This document shows positions 44,460-52,764 of a stretch of 64,000 bases of DNA, piece by piece (within the stretch, counting starts at the first letter, position 1; every line of letters starts with the position of its first letter). Made by a program: the position numbers and the translations under genes. The notes under the pieces are model-generated. The model ran no database searches. It saw only the letters and a program-made list of their open reading frames with translations, and had not been told where the DNA came from. This DNA is from an uncultured Bacteroidales bacterium (GTDB lineage Bacteria > Bacteroidota > Bacteroidia > Bacteroidales > UBA932), in assembly GCA_944325445.1 (NCBI GenBank), contig CALVAG010000004.1:62001-126000 (forward strand), in the 5' to 3' direction.

Positions 44460-45834
44460 CATAAGGAGCGTTACCGTTGCGGCTGCCGCTCTCCTGCTTT
44501 TTGCGATGCAGGGTTGCGGAGTTTCAAAAAAATGTATCGGGCCACAGCTGGAGTTGCCTCAGACGATAGTTGCAGGCAATTATACGGATTCCCTTTGCAT
44601 GGCAGACATAGAGTGGAGCAGGATGTTTTCAGATACTCTCTTGCAGGAGCTGATAGAACAGGCGTTGCTGAATAACCGCGACATGCTTATGGCGGCTTCC
44701 AGAGTCAAAGAGCTTGCAGAGCGCCACCGTGTGGCCAAGGCCGATTTTTTCCCGTCGATAGGCGTGAACGCTTATGCGAAAAGGGATAATTACGATTACT
44801 CTACCGGGGATTTTACGCAGGATGACGAAATAGGGCTCAATGCCTCTCTTTCATGGGAACTCGATTTTTTCGGCAGCATAAGGTGGGCGAACAAAAAGGC
44901 CCTTGCGGAGTATATGTCTTCCGTGGAGGCGCAAAGGGCAATGCAAATGACACTCGTAGCGGAGGTGGCAACCGCCTATTTCGAACTGGTGGCATTGGAC
45001 AAGGAACTGGACGTTGTACAGCGTACGCTCCGTACAAGGGAGGAGAACATGCAATATACCAAGTTGCGTTACGACGGCGGACTGACCACGACGGTCCCGT
45101 ATCAGCAATCGCAGGTAGAATATGCTACCACGGCATCTTTGGTCCCGGACCTGAAGAGGCAGGTAGAGATAAAGAAGAATGAAATATCGCTCCTGACGGG
45201 AGAGTTTCCCAGGGAGATAGCGCGTTCCGATGACGGGATGGAGGTAATGGATTCCCTGATGTTCCAGATAGGCATACCTTCTGATCTGATAAAGCGCAGA
45301 CCCGATATAAGAGAGGCCGAACTCGCCTTGAAAGCGGCTATGGCGGATGCCGGAATGGCATGGGCAGACAGATTCCCGCGCTTTACCATATCGCTCAAGG
45401 GGGGTGCGGAAAACGACTCCTTTTCAAAACTGCTTACGGCTCCCTTCACCTATGTGGCCGGCGAGATAATAGCCCCGATATTTTCATTCGGAAAGAAACA
45501 GGCGCAATACAGGGCTGCAATAGAGGCTTACGAGCAGCAGCGTTATGCATACGAACAGAAAGTGATGGAGGCTTTCAAGGAGGTCAATGACGCCCTGATT
45601 TCATATACTTCCGCACGCGAAAGACAGGTGCTCATGGGAAACCTCAAGGATGCCGCCCTCAAATATGTCGAGGTTACAAGAGCCCAATATGTAAACGGTT
45701 ATGTAAACTACATAGATGTATTGGATGCCCAGCGTAGTTACTTCAATGCGGAGATAGATCTCGGTAATGCCGTACGCGACGAGTATATTGCCCTGGTGAA
45801 TCTTTATAAGGCTCTCGGCGGAGGATGGCAGTAA
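44443..45834 (+). CDS. Outer-membrane efflux channel lipoprotein (OprM/NodT family)
   Basis: TolC-like channel of the tripartite pump. 463 residues with a lipoprotein signal (LLLFAMQGC, lipid Cys ~25). Two OEP repeats: LLQELIEQALLNNRDMLMAASRVKELAERHRVAKADFFPSIGV in the first half, and LIKRRPDIREAELALKAAMADAGMAWADRFPRFTIS in the second. Its ATG lies 17 bases inside the end of the pump gene. Completes adaptor-pump-channel; no regulator gene is adjacent. Confidence 0.94.
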   Translation: MRNLFNIRSVTVAAAALLLFAMQGCGVSKKCIGPQLELPQTIVAGNYTDSLCMADIEWSRMFSDTLLQELIEQALLNNRDMLMAASRVKELAERHRVAKADFFPSIGVNAYAKRDNYDYSTGDFTQDDEIGLNASLSWELDFFGSIRWANKKALAEYMSSVEAQRAMQMTLVAEVATAYFELVALDKELDVVQRTLRTREENMQYTKLRYDGGLTTTVPYQQSQVEYATTASLVPDLKRQVEIKKNEISLLTGEFPREIARSDDGMEVMDSLMFQIGIPSDLIKRRPDIREAELALKAAMADAGMAWADRFPRFTISLKGGAENDSFSKLLTAPFTYVAGEIIAPIFSFGKKQAQYRAAIEAYEQQRYAYEQKVMEAFKEVNDALISYTSARERQVLMGNLKDAALKYVEVTRAQYVNGYVNYIDVLDAQRSYFNAEIDLGNAVRDEYIALVNLYKALGGGWQ

Positions 45835-45856
45835 AATAACGTGCAGATATTTTCGC

Positions 45857-45864
45857 TAATTTTG
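45857..45864 (+). promoter_or_regulatory. Bacteroidota -7 box for the NifX-like gene
   Basis: TAATTTTG, 28 bases before ATG 45892. Confidence 0.6.
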
Positions 45865-45891
45865 CGAGGGTAAAACAAATATTCTCAAGTA

Positions 45892-46251
45892 ATGGAACAG
45901 AAGCTGAAAATTGCGGTCCCTACGCGGGATTCGGTTGTCGATGACCATTTCGGCCATTGCAGTTATTATACCATATACGGTGTGGAAAACGGAAAGGTCG
46001 TATCAAAAGAGAGTTATCCCTCTCCGCAGGGCTGCGGCTGTAAATCGGGCGTGGCTCCGATATTGGCCGGTATGGGTGTAAAGGTGATGCTTGCGGGCAA
46101 TATGGGGCAGGGTGCCAAGAATGTACTGGAATCAAACAATATAGAGGTTTTCAGAGGCTGCTCGGGAGATACGGACGCACTGGTGGAAAGTTACCTTGCC
46201 GGCAACGTGAAGGATTCCGGCGAGGGATGCCATTCCCACGAATGCCATTAA
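45892..46251 (+). CDS. NifB/NifX-type dinitrogenase iron-molybdenum cofactor domain protein
   Basis: 119 residues, a single NifX/NafY-like domain. It begins KIAVPTRDSVVDDHFGHCSYYTIY (the family start with DDHFGH) and contains GCGCKSG and IFRGCSGD-like VFRGCSGDTDALVESYL. The C-terminal tail GEGCHSHECH is rich in Cys/His and may bind metal. Such proteins bind Fe-S or Fe-Mo cofactors, but without nif genes nearby a nitrogenase role is not supported. Its TAA overlaps the next gene's stop by four bases. Confidence 0.88.
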   Translation: MEQKLKIAVPTRDSVVDDHFGHCSYYTIYGVENGKVVSKESYPSPQGCGCKSGVAPILAGMGVKVMLAGNMGQGAKNVLESNNIEVFRGCSGDTDALVESYLAGNVKDSGEGCHSHECH

Positions 46252-46442
46252 GAGGGGCTGACTGAAAATTCGCCGTCGTCATCCTGTATGATATAATCTC
46301 CTTCATTGACGGTCATAAAGCCCTCTTTGGTATATAGGGAGAGCATGCTGAACCCCATGCAGAAGTACGGTGCGAGGATTTTGTCTCCGGCAAAATCCTT
46401 TACCTCTTTATAGTTGAGTCCGGTATATTGGATGGATTTCAT
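46248..46442 (-). CDS. Small 64-residue protein, phage-type unknown
   Basis: A short acidic protein (MKSIQYTGLNYKEVKDFAG ... EGDYIIQDDDGEFSVSPS). The arrangement QYTGxNYKEVKxF ... SLYTKEGFMTVNEGDYII is one I recall from small prophage-associated proteins of unknown function; no domain can be named. It is convergent with the NifX-like gene (stops overlap by four bases). It would be a lone phage-like gene, since no other phage genes are near. Confidence 0.55.
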   Translation of the reverse strand: MKSIQYTGLNYKEVKDFAGDKILAPYFCMGFSMLSLYTKEGFMTVNEGDYIIQDDDGEFSVSPS

Positions 46443-46478
46443 GTTGCTGCTTGAATTATGCAGTGTAAAGATATGTTA

Positions 46479-46486
46479 TATTTTTG
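46479..46486 (+). promoter_or_regulatory. Bacteroidota -7 box for the ModF-like ATPase
   Basis: TATTTTTG, 32 bases before ATG 46518. Confidence 0.55.
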
Positions 46487-46517
46487 AATGCTGTTCAGAG
46501 ATAACCGATAGTTTCAA

Positions 46518-47933
46518 ATGGAAGTCAGAATAACGGATGCAGTAGTAAACAATCCGGAGCAGAGACTGAAGGCTCCGGTGAATTTCACTTTCAACAAAGG
46601 CGAAGCGGTTGCCGTGGTAGGCAGGAACGGCGCCGGCAAATCTCTGGTGGCCAATATAATCATGGATACATTTCCGCTCATACAGGGAAAGGCGGAGTAT
46701 ATGTTCGAGCAGACACCCGAGTGGGTGTATCAGAAGATAAAGCTTCTGGCATTCAAGGATGCCTATGGAGCAGACGATTCCTCATACTATTATCAGCAGA
46801 GGTGGAACAGTACCGAACAGGAGGGCTATCCTACGGTAGAGGAGTTTCTCGGCAGCGGAATTCTGGAAAAATCAGACCTTTTCGACATGAAGGCCCATGC
46901 CGGATACCGGCTGGTGCACCTTTCAAGCGGAGAACTCAGAAAGGTGCAGATAATAAAGGCGCTCTCTTCCGAGCCGGAACTGCTTATAATAGACAATCCC
47001 TTCATAGGGCTGGATGCGGAATCGCGCGAAGAGTTTTCGGCGGCGCTGAAGGAGATTTCAAAAAAGGTGGGCATTATCCTCTTGCTTTCCGACCTACTTG
47101 CGCTTCCCGATTTCATCACGCATGTCTATACGGTAAAGGAGTGTGCGGATTTCAGGAAATATACCGTAAAGGAGTATCTGCGCGATTCTCCGTTCATGGC
47201 GGAGACCGGCAGAAGGGAACTTTCGGAGCAAAAGCGCGCGGCCATTCTTAATCTGCCTGCAGCAAAGGAGAGCGGTTCGGAGTATGTGGTGCGCCTTAAG
47301 GATGTTACAATAGCATACGGGGGAAAGACCATTCTCGATAAAGTAAGCTGGGATATAAAAAGGGGGGAACATTGGGCGCTGTCGGGCCATAACGGAAGCG
47401 GGAAAAGTACGCTGCTCAACCTTATTACGGCAGACAACCCGCAGTCGTATGCATGCGACATAGAACTTTTCGGCAGGAAAAGAGGCTCCGGAGAGAGTAT
47501 ATGGGATATAAAGCGGGAGATAGGATATGTATCTCCGGAACTGCACAGGGCCTTTCAGAAAAATGTTTCGGTCAGGGATATCGTGGCGAGCGGGCTGCTC
47601 GATACGGTGGGGCTTTATGTCAAGCCTCCAAAAGAAAAAATGCCTTTATGCGACTTCTGGATGGACATGTTCGGGATAGGCGGCATCGCGGAGAAGATGT
47701 TTCTGAGAATATCATCCGGAGAGCAGAGACTTGCGCTTCTGGCCAGGGCTTTTGTAAAGGACCCGCAGCTGCTCATACTCGACGAACCGCTGCACGGGCT
47801 GGATACTTGCAACAGGATGCTTACCCGGGAGATAATCGAAACTTTCTGCAGGAGGCCGGGCAAGACACTGATAATGGTAACCCATTATCCGCAAGAGCTG
47901 CCCTCGTGCATAGACAAAATCAAGAAACTTTAA
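46518..47933 (+). CDS. Twin-domain ABC ATPase (ModF/PhrA-like)
   Basis: 471 residues with two ABC cassettes and no membrane helix. First: Walker A VGRNGAGKSLVAN near 34, signature HLSSGELRKVQII near 138. Second: Walker A SGHNGSGKSTLLN near 294, signature RISSGEQRLALLARAFVKDPQLLILDEP near 396. This twin-cassette layout is that of ModF/PhrA, linked to molybdate or photorepair loci; the role is unproven. Next to a NifX-like protein, which fits metal-cofactor work. Confidence 0.87.
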   Translation: MEVRITDAVVNNPEQRLKAPVNFTFNKGEAVAVVGRNGAGKSLVANIIMDTFPLIQGKAEYMFEQTPEWVYQKIKLLAFKDAYGADDSSYYYQQRWNSTEQEGYPTVEEFLGSGILEKSDLFDMKAHAGYRLVHLSSGELRKVQIIKALSSEPELLIIDNPFIGLDAESREEFSAALKEISKKVGIILLLSDLLALPDFITHVYTVKECADFRKYTVKEYLRDSPFMAETGRRELSEQKRAAILNLPAAKESGSEYVVRLKDVTIAYGGKTILDKVSWDIKRGEHWALSGHNGSGKSTLLNLITADNPQSYACDIELFGRKRGSGESIWDIKREIGYVSPELHRAFQKNVSVRDIVASGLLDTVGLYVKPPKEKMPLCDFWMDMFGIGGIAEKMFLRISSGEQRLALLARAFVKDPQLLILDEPLHGLDTCNRMLTREIIETFCRRPGKTLIMVTHYPQELPSCIDKIKKL

Positions 47934-47948
47934 TTATCATTTAAACAT

Positions 47949-49172
47949 ATGAATATGGATTTCGACAAAATAGTAGAGAGAAAGGGAACCTTTTCGGAAA
48001 AGGTGGACGGACTCGGGAAACATTATGGAAAAGACGACCTTATTCCGCTCTGGGTTGCGGATATGGATTTCGAGTCTCCGCAGTGTGTAAAAGAGGCCCT
48101 TCAGGAGGTGGTAAATACATCCGTGTATGGTTACAATACAATTCCTGACGAGTATTTCCCCACAATCGCCGCATGGCTTGAACAGGAGCATGGCTGGAAG
48201 GCGGAGCTTCCATGGTTGAGCTTTATCCCTGGTGTAGTAAAGGGGATAGGTTATGTCATAAACTTTTTCACAAAGCCCGGCGACGGGATTGTAGTCATGC
48301 CTCCGGTCTATCCTCCGTTCATAAACGTCCCAAGCAAGAACGGCAGGAGACTGCTCTACTCTCCGCTGAAGGAGCGCAGGTGCGCCGAGTGCGGAAAAGT
48401 ACTCTCTTATGATATGGATTTCGATGGGCTGGACAGACTGTTGGAGAGTGAGAAGCCCAAACTTCTCATACTTTCAAATCCTCACAATCCCGGCGGAATA
48501 GCATGGAGCATGGAGACCCTTGCGAGATTGGCCGAAATCTGCCACAACCGCGGTGTCATTGTCATATCCGATGAAATTCACGCGGATATGCCTCTTTTCG
48601 GTGCAAAGCATCTCCCTTTTGCAAGTGTAAGCGATAAGGCTGCGCAGATAAGCATAACGTTCGGGGCACCGTCGAAAACTTTCAATATAGCCGGAATCGT
48701 AAGTTCCTATGCTGTTGTCCCCAATCCCAAGTTGCGCGAAGAATTTTACAGGTGGATGGATGTCAATGAGTTGAACAGCCCTACGATATTCGCTACCAAA
48801 AGCGCGATTGCCGCATACGCAAAAGGCGGAGAGTGGAGGGCCGGCATGCTGGAGTATATAGAACGCAATGTGCTTTTTGTGGAGAAGAGGCTGAAAGGTT
48901 TGAAATTTAATGACGTGGAACTCATAACACCTATAAGACCCGAATTTTCATTCCTTATATGGCTCGATTGCAGGGAGCTGTGCAGGGCGTTGGGCCTTGA
49001 CCAGAATGGGCTGGTGAAGCTTTTTGTAGATGATGCGGGGCTGGCGCTTAACGACGGGGCAACGTTCGGCCCCGGAGGCGAAGGGTTCATGCGCCTGAAT
49101 GCCGGCACCTCGGTAAAGGTGCTCGAAAAGGCCATGACAAGGTTAGAAGAGGCGGTAAGGACCCGTCTGTAA
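47949..49172 (+). CDS. MalY/PatB-family cystathionine beta-lyase / aminotransferase
   Basis: PLP enzyme, 407 residues, class I/II fold. The PLP Lys243 is in GAPSKTFNIAGIVSSYAV; other marks are PLWVADMDFESPQCVKEAL near 30, PGVVKGIGYVINFFTKPGDG near 93, LSNPHNPGGIAW near 178 and ISDEIHADMPLFG near 205. It most likely cleaves cystathionine or cysteine with release of pyruvate. It lies 15 bases after the ModF-like gene and 12 before the UmuD'-like gene. Confidence 0.92.
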   Translation: MNMDFDKIVERKGTFSEKVDGLGKHYGKDDLIPLWVADMDFESPQCVKEALQEVVNTSVYGYNTIPDEYFPTIAAWLEQEHGWKAELPWLSFIPGVVKGIGYVINFFTKPGDGIVVMPPVYPPFINVPSKNGRRLLYSPLKERRCAECGKVLSYDMDFDGLDRLLESEKPKLLILSNPHNPGGIAWSMETLARLAEICHNRGVIVISDEIHADMPLFGAKHLPFASVSDKAAQISITFGAPSKTFNIAGIVSSYAVVPNPKLREEFYRWMDVNELNSPTIFATKSAIAAYAKGGEWRAGMLEYIERNVLFVEKRLKGLKFNDVELITPIRPEFSFLIWLDCRELCRALGLDQNGLVKLFVDDAGLALNDGATFGPGGEGFMRLNAGTSVKVLEKAMTRLEEAVRTRL

Positions 49173-49184
49173 ATGTAAAATGCC

Positions 49185-49544
49185 ATGTTCATTGATGCGG
49201 ACAACATAGCAAGTGCGTCGATAGACCTGAACCGTGAACTCGTGCGCCATCCTGCAGCTACCTTTTACGCAAGGGTAAAAGGGAATGCAATGGCGGATAT
49301 GGGTGTCGAAGATGGCGATGTATTGATTATAGACAGAGCGCTGGAGCTGTCGGACGGATGTATGGTTGTCTGCTATATTGACAATGAATTTGTCTTGAGA
49401 AGAGTGGCTGCCGGAGATGGCCGGGTGTGGCTGGTTACTGCCGACGGGGGCAGGAGAGAACTCGACCCGGGCAATGATACCGATACGTTATGGGGTGTTG
49501 TAGCTTATTGCATAAAGGATGTACGCCATAGTAGACTGCAATAA
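49185..49544 (+). CDS. umuD': UmuD'-like protein: S24/LexA-fold, short form, catalytic Ser and Lys replaced
   Basis: 119 residues, a match to UmuD' (the processed, active form of the Pol V accessory subunit). The sequence aligns as IDLNRELVRHPAATFYARVKG with UmuD [21 protein letters not shown]. There is no N-terminal arm with the Cys-Gly cleavage site: a stop at 49176-49178 blocks any earlier in-frame start. The catalytic Ser (GDSM in UmuD) is Ala35 (GNAM), and the catalytic Lys (FTVKK) is Arg72 (FVLRR). So it cannot cleave itself or others. Overlaps umuC by 26 bases. Confidence 0.88.
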   Translation: MFIDADNIASASIDLNRELVRHPAATFYARVKGNAMADMGVEDGDVLIIDRALELSDGCMVVCYIDNEFVLRRVAAGDGRVWLVTADGGRRELDPGNDTDTLWGVVAYCIKDVRHSRLQ

Positions 49545-50781
49545 CTTTTTCGTCTCCTGCGAGACTGTATTCAATCCGTCGCTGAAGGGGAAACCGGTTG
49601 TCGTGCTCTCGAACAATGACGGCTGCGTCATATCGCGTTCCCAGCAGGCCAAGGATGCCGGCATAAAGATGGGGCTGCCTGCCTATCAGATAGAGGATGA
49701 AAGCATAATACTCTATTCAAGCAACTATATGCTTTACGGCGACATGAGCCGCAGGGTGATGTCGGTACTGGCAGATTCCATGCCCAACATACATGTCTAT
49801 TCGATAGATGAGGCGTTTGTAGATTTTACCGGTTTCAAGGCTTCGCAGATAGAGACAAAATGCAGGGAGGTGATAAAAACCGTCAGGAAATTTACCGGTA
49901 TCCCTGTAAGCATCGGTGTCGCGCCCAATATGACTCTGGCCAAACTGGCCAACAGGTTCGCGAAACGCTACAGGGGGTATAACGGTTATTGCGCCATAGA
50001 TGATGAAAGAAAGCGTCTCAAGGCGCTGGAACTTTCGAAAATTGAGGATGTATGGGGAATAGGGCGGCGCTATTCGGCCTTTCTCAAACGTCAGGGAATT
50101 GTGACGGCCGCAGATTTTACGAGGCAGAGCGCCGCGTGTATAAAGCACTACATGAAATTGCCCGGATTGAGAACATATCAGGAACTTTACGGAGAGCAGG
50201 TCATAGAGCCGCGCAAATATGCGGCAAACAAATCTGTCTGCGTTTCGCGCAGTTTTGCAAAGGGAGTATCGGATCTGCCTTCGCTTGAGGAGGCGGTGAG
50301 CAATTTCGCCTCTTCGTGTGCGGCCAAACTCAGGCGGCAGAAATCTGTCGCAACCTGCATTACTGCGTTTATAATGACAAATTTCTATAACGAACGTTCC
50401 GACAAATATTACAACAGCGTAACTGTTACAATGCAGCAGCCCTCCAACAATACGGTGGAGATTGTCCAGGCTGCACTCAGGGCTCTTTCGCTGATTTTCA
50501 GGGAGGGTTATTCATACAGGAAGGCCGGTGTCATTGCAACCGAAATTTCGTCTGACAGGTATGTACAGCAAAATCTTTTTCATGAAGCGGACAATGAGCG
50601 GCTGGAGAGCATAAACAGGCTGCTGGACAATCTGAACTCCAAGTATGGGAAAAAGATGCTCAGGCTTGCCGTGGAGGGAGGGGTAAACGAGGAGCGTAAC
50701 GAGGGGTGGAGAGCGCGTCGCGAGCACCTTTCAAAAAATTTCACTACAGATATGAAGGAAATCATAGAGGTTAAGGCTTGA
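49519..50781 (+). CDS. umuC: Y-family DNA polymerase V catalytic subunit (UmuC)
   Basis: Error-prone translesion polymerase. 420 residues. Active-site acids are in AIVDCNNFFVSCE (Asp6) and YSIDEAFVDF (Asp-Glu near 99). Also SNNDGCVISRS, GVAPNMTLAKLANRFAKR, VWGIGRR and the little-finger domain with SRSFAKGVSDL. The C-terminal DUF4113-like end (YGKKMLRLAVEG) is typical of UmuC. The start overlaps the UmuD'-like gene end, so the two are co-translated. No clear SOS box seen in the 12 bases before the pair. Confidence 0.95.
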   Translation: MYAIVDCNNFFVSCETVFNPSLKGKPVVVLSNNDGCVISRSQQAKDAGIKMGLPAYQIEDESIILYSSNYMLYGDMSRRVMSVLADSMPNIHVYSIDEAFVDFTGFKASQIETKCREVIKTVRKFTGIPVSIGVAPNMTLAKLANRFAKRYRGYNGYCAIDDERKRLKALELSKIEDVWGIGRRYSAFLKRQGIVTAADFTRQSAACIKHYMKLPGLRTYQELYGEQVIEPRKYAANKSVCVSRSFAKGVSDLPSLEEAVSNFASSCAAKLRRQKSVATCITAFIMTNFYNERSDKYYNSVTVTMQQPSNNTVEIVQAALRALSLIFREGYSYRKAGVIATEISSDRYVQQNLFHEADNERLESINRLLDNLNSKYGKKMLRLAVEGGVNEERNEGWRARREHLSKNFTTDMKEIIEVKA

Positions 50782-50786
50782 TTTGC

Positions 50787-50794
50787 TATCTTTG
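50787..50794 (+). promoter_or_regulatory. Bacteroidota -7 box for the SLC13 permease
   Basis: TATCTTTG, 29 bases before ATG 50823, just after the umuC stop. Confidence 0.6.
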
Positions 50795-50822
50795 TGGTGA
50801 TTACGATTTTATTTGATTCCCG

Positions 50823-52673
50823 ATGCTTGTAACGCTGATTACGCTGGTAGTGGCCGCCATTTTCTTTATGAGCGGCAAGGTCCGTTCAGATCTCGTTGCG
50901 ATATGTTCGCTTCTTGTTTTGCTCATTTTCCATGTACTGACTCCCGAAGAGGGGCTTTCCGGCTTCTCGAATTCGGTGGTCATCATGATGATAGGCCTTT
51001 TTGTGGTCGGCGGGGCAATATTCCAGACGGGTCTGGCCAAGATGATAGGCAGCAAGATACTCAAACTTGCCAGGAACAGCGAGACGAGGCTCTTTTTGCT
51101 GGTAATGCTTACAACGGCCGGCATAGGAGCTTTTGTGAGCAATACCGGAACTGTTGCGCTCATGCTGCCGATTGTAGTGAGCATGGCAATGAGTTCCGGC
51201 ATAAATTCGAGCCGTCTGCTTATGCCGTTGGCCTTTGCAAGCAGCATGGGCGGCATGATGACTCTAATCGGTACGCCTCCTAACCTTATAATATCGGATA
51301 CGCTGGACAAAGCCGGTTACGGTTCTCTTTCCTTTTTCTCCTTCCTTCCCGTAGGTCTGGTATGTATTGCAGTTGGAACGCTTCTGCTCATGCCGCTTAC
51401 CAAATGGTTCCTGGTAAAAAAAGAGAAAAAAGGTGTGGAAGGGCGCCGCAACAAATCCCTGGACCAGCTTGTAAAGGAGTACAGGCTTCTGAACAATCTC
51501 TTCAGGCTGAGTGTGGAGAAAGGCTCTGCGGCAGTCGGAAGAACAATCGCGGAACTCAACATACGGCATGAATATGGAATCAATATTCTGGAGATAAGAA
51601 GGCAGGCTGCCCCGCAGCACCGTTTCCTGAATACGGTAAAACAGTTCTATACTCCCGATACCGTTCTTGAAGAAGCCGATATACTGTATGTTTCGGGAAC
51701 TCCCGAGCAGGTCGAGCGGATATGCAAGGATTTCGGCCTTATGCCTCTGGACGGCCATGTCTCTGAAAATACGGCCGGGGCCTCGCTCGATTTTTATGAT
51801 ATAGGAATAGCCGAAGTGCTGCTTATGAACACTTCGCAGGTGGTGAACCGTACTGTAAAGGAGGTGAATTTCCGCGACAAGTTCAATGTTAATGTCTTGG
51901 GTATATGCAGAAAGAAAGAGTACCTGCTGCAGAATCTCGGAGAGGAGAAGATGCACGGCGGGGATATACTTCTTGTCCAGGGAGACTGGAAAGATATAGC
52001 GCGGCTCTCACGCGAGGAGGAGAACTGGGTGGTGCTCGGGCAGCCTTTGGATGAGGCTGCCAAGGTTACGTTGAACTACAAGGCTCCTGTGGCGGCGCTT
52101 ATCATGCTGCTCATGATAGTTGTAATGGTTTTTGACTTTATCAAGATAGAGCCGGTGACGGCAGTGATGATAGCCGCCGTGCTTATGGTTATTACAGGAT
52201 GCCTGCGCAGCGTCGAGGCTGCATACAAGACTATAAACTGGGAGACGATAGTGCTTTTCGCGGCGATGATGCCAATGTCGCTTGCGCTTGAAAAGACCGG
52301 CATATCTGAATATATATCAACGATGCTGGCACAGAAACTCGGTGAAATGGGCCCTGTGTTTCTCCTGGGAGGCATCTATTTTACCGCCTCTCTGATGACG
52401 ATGTTCATAAGCAATACCGTGACCGCGCTTCTGATGGCGCCAATCGCGCTGCAGAGCGCCGTGCAGTTGGGGGTTAATCCGGTGCCGTTTCTTTTTGCGG
52501 TTACCGTGGCCTCGAGCATGTGCTTTGCCTCTCCATTCTCCACCCCTCCCAATGCGCTCGTAATGCCGGCCGGACAATACTCGTTCATGGATTATGTAAA
52601 GGTCGGGTTGCCGTTGCAGGTGGCAATGGGGCTTGTAATGATTGCCGTTCTGCCTCTGATGTTCCCCTTTTAG
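50823..52673 (+). CDS. SLC13/DASS-family permease with two TrkA-C (RCK) domains
   Basis: Membrane transporter, 616 residues. Six or seven helices (1-190: SGFSNSVVIMMIGLFVVGGAIFQTG, FVSNTGTVALMLPIVVSMAMSSG, MTLIGTPPNLIISDTL) flank a cytoplasmic block with two RCK-C/TrkA_C domains (about 215-300 and 310-390: GRTIAELNIRHEYGINILEIRR, NRTVKEVNFRDKFNVNVLGICRK), then the second half of helices (430-616). The substrate may be sulfate, dicarboxylate or another anion; it cannot be told from sequence. Confidence 0.9.
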   Translation: MLVTLITLVVAAIFFMSGKVRSDLVAICSLLVLLIFHVLTPEEGLSGFSNSVVIMMIGLFVVGGAIFQTGLAKMIGSKILKLARNSETRLFLLVMLTTAGIGAFVSNTGTVALMLPIVVSMAMSSGINSSRLLMPLAFASSMGGMMTLIGTPPNLIISDTLDKAGYGSLSFFSFLPVGLVCIAVGTLLLMPLTKWFLVKKEKKGVEGRRNKSLDQLVKEYRLLNNLFRLSVEKGSAAVGRTIAELNIRHEYGINILEIRRQAAPQHRFLNTVKQFYTPDTVLEEADILYVSGTPEQVERICKDFGLMPLDGHVSENTAGASLDFYDIGIAEVLLMNTSQVVNRTVKEVNFRDKFNVNVLGICRKKEYLLQNLGEEKMHGGDILLVQGDWKDIARLSREEENWVVLGQPLDEAAKVTLNYKAPVAALIMLLMIVVMVFDFIKIEPVTAVMIAAVLMVITGCLRSVEAAYKTINWETIVLFAAMMPMSLALEKTGISEYISTMLAQKLGEMGPVFLLGGIYFTASLMTMFISNTVTALLMAPIALQSAVQLGVNPVPFLFAVTVASSMCFASPFSTPPNALVMPAGQYSFMDYVKVGLPLQVAMGLVMIAVLPLMFPF

Positions 52674-52683
52674 GTTTTTTTTG

Positions 52684-52691
52684 TAGTTTTG
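52684..52691 (+). promoter_or_regulatory. Bacteroidota -7 box for the M13 peptidase
   Basis: TAGTTTTG, 73 bases before ATG 52765. Confidence 0.5.
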
Positions 52692-52764
52692 CAGGATTCC
52701 GGCAAAAGGTGCTCTTGTTGTCGGAATGCCATGTTTTAATGATAAATATGTTAATTCTAATAAT

